Shown here: one piece after another, positions 61,812-64,000 of the stretch | Numbering within the stretch: position 1 is the stretch's first letter | Layout: every line of letters begins with the position of its first letter | Source of the DNA: DASRHT01 sp035293765 | GTDB lineage: Bacteria; Chloroflexota; Ktedonobacteria; Ktedonobacterales; Ktedonobacteraceae | DNA length: 64,000 nt | Direction of reading: 5' to 3' | Assembly: GCA_035293765.1 (NCBI GenBank) | Contig: DATGMF010000080.1 | Span: 17,739-81,738 of the forward strand | The notes under the pieces: model-generated | Database searches by the model: none | What the model saw: the letters and a program-made list of their open reading frames with translations, nothing else | Told to the model about the DNA's origin: nothing | Translations under genes and position numbers: made by a program

Positions 61812-61835
61812 GAACGCCGTGTCCCTACGGCGTTC
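61812..61835 (-). terminator. Terminator of the excisionase-like gene
   Basis: The perfect 9-bp stem GAACGCCGT/ACGGCGTTC, followed on the minus strand by TTTATTTTAGG. Confidence 0.8.
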
Positions 61836-61884
61836 CCTCTTCATCCTCTCGCACATTTTTCATGTCATTTATGACTTATCAATT

Positions 61885-62088
61885 CTAGCTGTCTTTGCTT
61901 CGTTCGTCATACTGCTGCTCTTGCCTCCTGATATATTCCTCAATGGCCTCACGGCGGAACCTCCATTGTCCACCAACTCTAAATCCTGGCAAATCCCCTT
62001 GACCGGCAAGGCGCTTAACTGTTCGAGGGTGAACACGGAGCATTTCAGCTACTTCATCGGCATCAAGAATGTCCTTTTGCACTATCAC
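61885..62088 (-). CDS. Excisionase/MerR-type helix-turn-helix protein
   Basis: A 67-residue DNA-binding protein of the excisionase (xisH/HTH_17) type: ILDADEVAEMLRVHPRTVKRLAGQGDLPGFRVGGQWRFRREAIEEYI. The members bind DNA as recombination directionality factors or small repressors. It starts at GTG with AAGGAGG upstream and has two tandem sigma-70 promoters, each with a 26-bp repeat covering the -35. No integrase is adjacent; the recombinase at 705-1694 is 60 kb away. Confidence 0.85.
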   Translation of the reverse strand: MIVQKDILDADEVAEMLRVHPRTVKRLAGQGDLPGFRVGGQWRFRREAIEEYIRRQEQQYDERSKDS

Positions 62089-62118
62089 GCCTGCCTCCTT
62101 TCTGCTTCAATATGCCAG

Positions 62119-62147
62119 ATCATACTAAGCTGTTAGGATTCTGTCAA
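62119..62147 (-). promoter_or_regulatory. Promoter P1 of the excisionase-like gene
   Basis: On the minus strand TTGACA (62142-62147), a 17-bp spacer and TATGAT (62119-62124): near-consensus sigma-70, 30 bp before the start codon. Confidence 0.7.
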
Positions 62148-62167
62148 TGGTTGCCTCCTTGACCAAA
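62142..62167. repeat. 26-bp direct repeat, unit 1
   Basis: TGTCAAT-N2-TTGCCT-N2-TTGACCAAA; unit 2 lies 58 bp away with 19-20 identical bases. It overlaps the -35 of promoter P1. Confidence 0.6.
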
Positions 62168-62176
62168 TTATACTCT

Positions 62177-62205
62177 ATATTACCGATATATAATGATTTT
62201 GTCAA
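62177..62205 (-). promoter_or_regulatory. Promoter P2 of the excisionase-like gene
   Basis: On the minus strand TTGACA (62200-62205), a 17-bp spacer and TAATAT (62177-62182). The same geometry as P1, 58 bp upstream. Confidence 0.6.
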
Positions 62206-62225
62206 TAACTACCTAATTGACCAAA
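62200..62225. repeat. 26-bp direct repeat, unit 2
   Basis: TGTCAAT-N2-CTACCT-N2-TTGACCAAA, overlapping the -35 of promoter P2. The 225 bp from here to 62450 contain two small hairpins (ACCGTT/AACGGT at 62331, AGCTTG/CAAGCT at 62358) and no gene besides. Confidence 0.6.
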
Positions 62226-62450
62226 ATAGTCTTGATATTTCCAATCTGTCATGCTATACTTTGAGATATTAGAGGTACGTTGTGAACTTCATAGGAGGGG
62301 GTGTAAACAGGATATCAGCCAGATATAGTACCGTTAACGAACGGTAACGCAATAATAAAGCTTGGCGCAAGCTGAAACCTTGCCCAAGCTGTGGCCCTGA
62401 GTGTTACTTCAAAGCACAGGCAATTGTACCTGTGTCAGAAAGGGAATGCA

Positions 62451-62687
62451 ATGGAACAACCGTTCTCAAGTAAATGCGTCTCAACCCTTCACCAACTGGA
62501 TTTGGGTCAGCATACGCTCTTCCTCATGAGCGATCACAGCATGGATCTGCTTGCTAACGACGAGCACGCGCCCTTCCTTGCTGATAACGTGTTGCGCCTG
62601 GACAGCGATGAGACCTATCGCCTCTATATCTCTTTGCATGAACACTTCAAGCAACATAGAACGGTCAGTGCAAAAGCTGTTTCCTAA
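62451..62687 (+). CDS. Small hypothetical protein
   Basis: A 78-residue soluble protein beginning MEQPFSSKCVSTLHQLDLG, with AAAGGGA 6 bp upstream. Contents such as MSDHSMDLLANDEHAPFLADNVLRLDSDETYRLYISLHEHF look like a folded small domain; no family recognised. It heads a run of small plus-strand genes to the right edge. Confidence 0.55.
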   Translation: MEQPFSSKCVSTLHQLDLGQHTLFLMSDHSMDLLANDEHAPFLADNVLRLDSDETYRLYISLHEHFKQHRTVSAKAVS

Positions 62688-62881
62688 ACTAGACAATTTT
62701 ACAGGAAGGTAGCTTTACAGAGCTAGTTGCTGAAAGGAAGTGATGCAGCTAACAGAGAAAAAGGCTGACCTCGCGCTGCAACGCGGGGCCAGCTAACGGG
62801 ACCGCCCGTAACCTTTACGCAGTTCCTACGGCCCCATGAGATTCTATGCTCATGGTGTGCCGAAGTCAAGAAAGGCAAACC

Positions 62882-63127
62882 ATGCAAGGCTTTACGACAC
62901 CGAACACCGAGCACCCTGGAACCCTTGCGTTTCCAACGGATACCCAAACGCCTCAGCCAATTGTTCCCGTGTTTCTCATCCACACCTTAGAGCAGCCCTT
63001 CTGTTCTCGACCCTCCTGTACCTGTCACCAGAACCACGTCGCCGTGACGACACTGCTGGCAGCCATTGACCAGGGAGCACTGACGCTAGGAAAGATCACC
63101 GGTGTTCCCGAAGGAAAGCAGAGGTAA
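62882..63127 (+). CDS. Small Cys/His-containing hypothetical protein
   Basis: An 81-residue protein. Its middle carries CSRPSCTCHQNHVAVTTLLAAI, a compact Cys3-His2 cluster that could bind a metal ion. The start at 62882 has AAAGG upstream. The stop is 4 bp before the next start, so the two are coupled. A GC-rich hairpin (62770-62800) lies in the leader. Confidence 0.55.
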   Translation: MQGFTTPNTEHPGTLAFPTDTQTPQPIVPVFLIHTLEQPFCSRPSCTCHQNHVAVTTLLAAIDQGALTLGKITGVPEGKQR

Positions 63128-63131
63128 GAGG

Positions 63132-63386
63132 ATGAGTCAGAGAGGCAATGATCCGATTGGGTCCCAAGACGACGATAACGACGAATACTCTACCGTGCCA
63201 GATGTCCCCTATCAGGAGGGGGATGACGATGACCTGGAACATAACGACAGCGGTTTTTGTGACAACATGGCCCATGCGTGCCACGAAAACCAGCAGTCGA
63301 TTACCAAGCTCAATAGTGCCATTGTGGACGGTTTGATCACGGAAGGCGATGCCGACCTGATCTATCGCGGGAAGACCGTCATATGA
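63132..63386 (+). CDS. Small acidic hypothetical protein
   Basis: An 84-residue protein, strongly acidic in the first half (DDDNDEYS, EGDDDDLEHND), with CDNMAHACHENQQS in the middle. It starts at 63132 after AGAGG. No family is recognised. Acidic stretches can mimic DNA or bind Ca2+, which is only speculation. It lies in the same operon as its neighbours (4 and 14 bp gaps). Confidence 0.55.
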   Translation: MSQRGNDPIGSQDDDNDEYSTVPDVPYQEGDDDDLEHNDSGFCDNMAHACHENQQSITKLNSAIVDGLITEGDADLIYRGKTVI

Positions 63387-63400
63387 AGGGAGGTGCGAGC

Positions 63401-64000
63401 ATGAAAGAGCAAACAGGCGCATGGAACGCCCCGCAGCAGCTACGCCGACAGGCAGCGTACATCCCTGCTGATGTGCTCGACGATGAAGCGCTCTATACCA
63501 GACGCACGCCGAGCAGCGTACGCCGTTACGCGACGACGTTTCCGACATCGATGCAGCCACGAACGGCGATTCGTGTCACCAGGCACCAGGGACCGCCGCC
63601 CATGCAACGCGCATCTCGACTCGCCGCCGCAGAGCCGCAGACAAGACCCGCCCGACGGCAGACGCAATGGCGGCTGCACTGGCTGGCTTGTGTTGGACTT
63701 GGCATGCTTGCCACGCTCATGCTTGCAGGTGTCCTCTCCCCCCTGTGGCACTGGTGGCAGGGAGAGCAGGACAGCTTGCAGTATGGCTATCCGCGGACGT
63801 TTCAGTGTGACCAGGATGTCCGACACGGCGGCATGAGTCACTTTCTCGCCGAGAACTTACACGGGCATATCTTCATCATTGAGATGCAGCCTGGCGACCT
63901 GGCGAAGACGAAACTCTATCAGGGTCCGACCCTCTTCGGACCACAGCCGGATCTGCAACCCGTGACGCTCACCTTTGCGGATGTCAACGGCGATGGCTAC
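63401..64000 (+). CDS. Membrane-anchored protein with FG-GAP-like repeat start, cut by the right edge
   Basis: An open frame from ATG 63401 (GGGAGG upstream) runs to the window end (200 residues visible). A basic, Pro/Arg-rich cytoplasmic N-terminus (1-88) is followed by one membrane span (about 92-118) and an outer part. The last residues VTLTFADVNGDGY match the DxNxDG calcium-binding pattern of FG-GAP/VCBS repeats. It may be a large surface protein. Expressed with the three small genes upstream. The C-terminus is not in the window. Confidence 0.65.
   Translation, partial: MKEQTGAWNAPQQLRRQAAYIPADVLDDEALYTRRTPSSVRRYATTFPTSMQPRTAIRVTRHQGPPPMQRASRLAAAEPQTRPARRQTQWRLHWLACVGLGMLATLMLAGVLSPLWHWWQGEQDSLQYGYPRTFQCDQDVRHGGMSHFLAENLHGHIFIIEMQPGDLAKTKLYQGPTLFGPQPDLQPVTLTFADVNGDGY

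Noticed and set aside
61756..62136. 126-residue plus-strand frame
   Set aside because: It runs antisense through the excisionase-like gene and its terminator; no start signal.
1..64000. tRNA, rRNA or CRISPR loci
   Set aside because: Direct reading showed no cloverleaf with CCA-type end, no rRNA motif and no regular spaced repeat array; a dedicated scan was not possible.

Overview
The window looks like a piece of a Ktedonobacteria-type (Chloroflexota) chromosome. The basis is indirect: large MalT-like/BTAD regulators, SARP-type regulators, F420-type oxidoreductases, many small palindromic intergenic repeats and mid-range GC. No rRNA, tRNA or CRISPR array was recognised. Both edges cut through genes (1-246 and 63401-64000).

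Layout. 1-2.1 kb: end of an unknown gene, a small hypothetical gene and a divergent tyrosine recombinase. 2.1-7.1 kb: FAD monooxygenase plus LLM oxidoreductase, divergent from a membrane-cupredoxin/multicopper oxidase pair. 7.8-20.1 kb: export and tailoring genes, namely three different MFS transporters, a GT1 glycosyltransferase, a stand-alone E2-type acyltransferase, a VOC protein, and an ABC exporter with two permeases. 20.3-23.1 kb: aromatic-polyketide tailoring operon (cupin, three ABM monooxygenases, SDR ketoreductase, DUF1772/anthrone-oxygenase-like protein). 23.2-27.7 kb: regulatory island. 28-29.1 kb: RmlA-type nucleotidyltransferase. 29.7-32.6 kb: fabD-accD-accA. 33.5-37.6 kb: DAHP synthase, salicylate synthase and aryl-AMP ligase in overlapping frames, divergent from a UbiB-family kinase. 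39.8-43.2 kb: large ATPase-TPR-BTAD regulator. 43.2-56.8 kb: glycan degradation (GH3, GH9, LacI regulator, GH1, peptide/cello-oligosaccharide-type ABC importer, GH30 with malectin domains). 57-61.5 kb: PAC2 protein, CoA-binding protein, nitronate monooxygenase, receiver protein. 61.9-64 kb: excisionase-like protein and small unknown genes.

How it fits together. From 8.5 to 43 kb the genes read as a biosynthetic region: chorismate supply, salicylate formation and activation, malonyl-CoA supply, aromatic tailoring, sugar activation, glycosylation, export and regulation. No ketosynthase, carrier protein or NRPS module is visible, so the core synthase must lie elsewhere.

Most notable. (1) Two encoded peptides share a C-terminal GEPWP signature and differ by synonymous codon changes: a 77-residue membrane pro-peptide (26248-26481) and a 14-residue peptide (23365-23409). 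The first is divergent from a CPBP intramembrane protease and sits in an operon with an NHLP-like small protein and a SARP regulator. The second precedes a LuxR-type regulator whose receiver lacks the phospho-acceptor Asp. (2) Both peptide operons, the LLM oxidoreductase operon and the recombinase share one promoter design: TGCGAAG heptamers at 11-bp period, then exactly 21 bp, then a -10 hexamer (TATGCT in three, TAGTAT in one). I infer an undescribed peptide/SARP control circuit embedded in the cluster.
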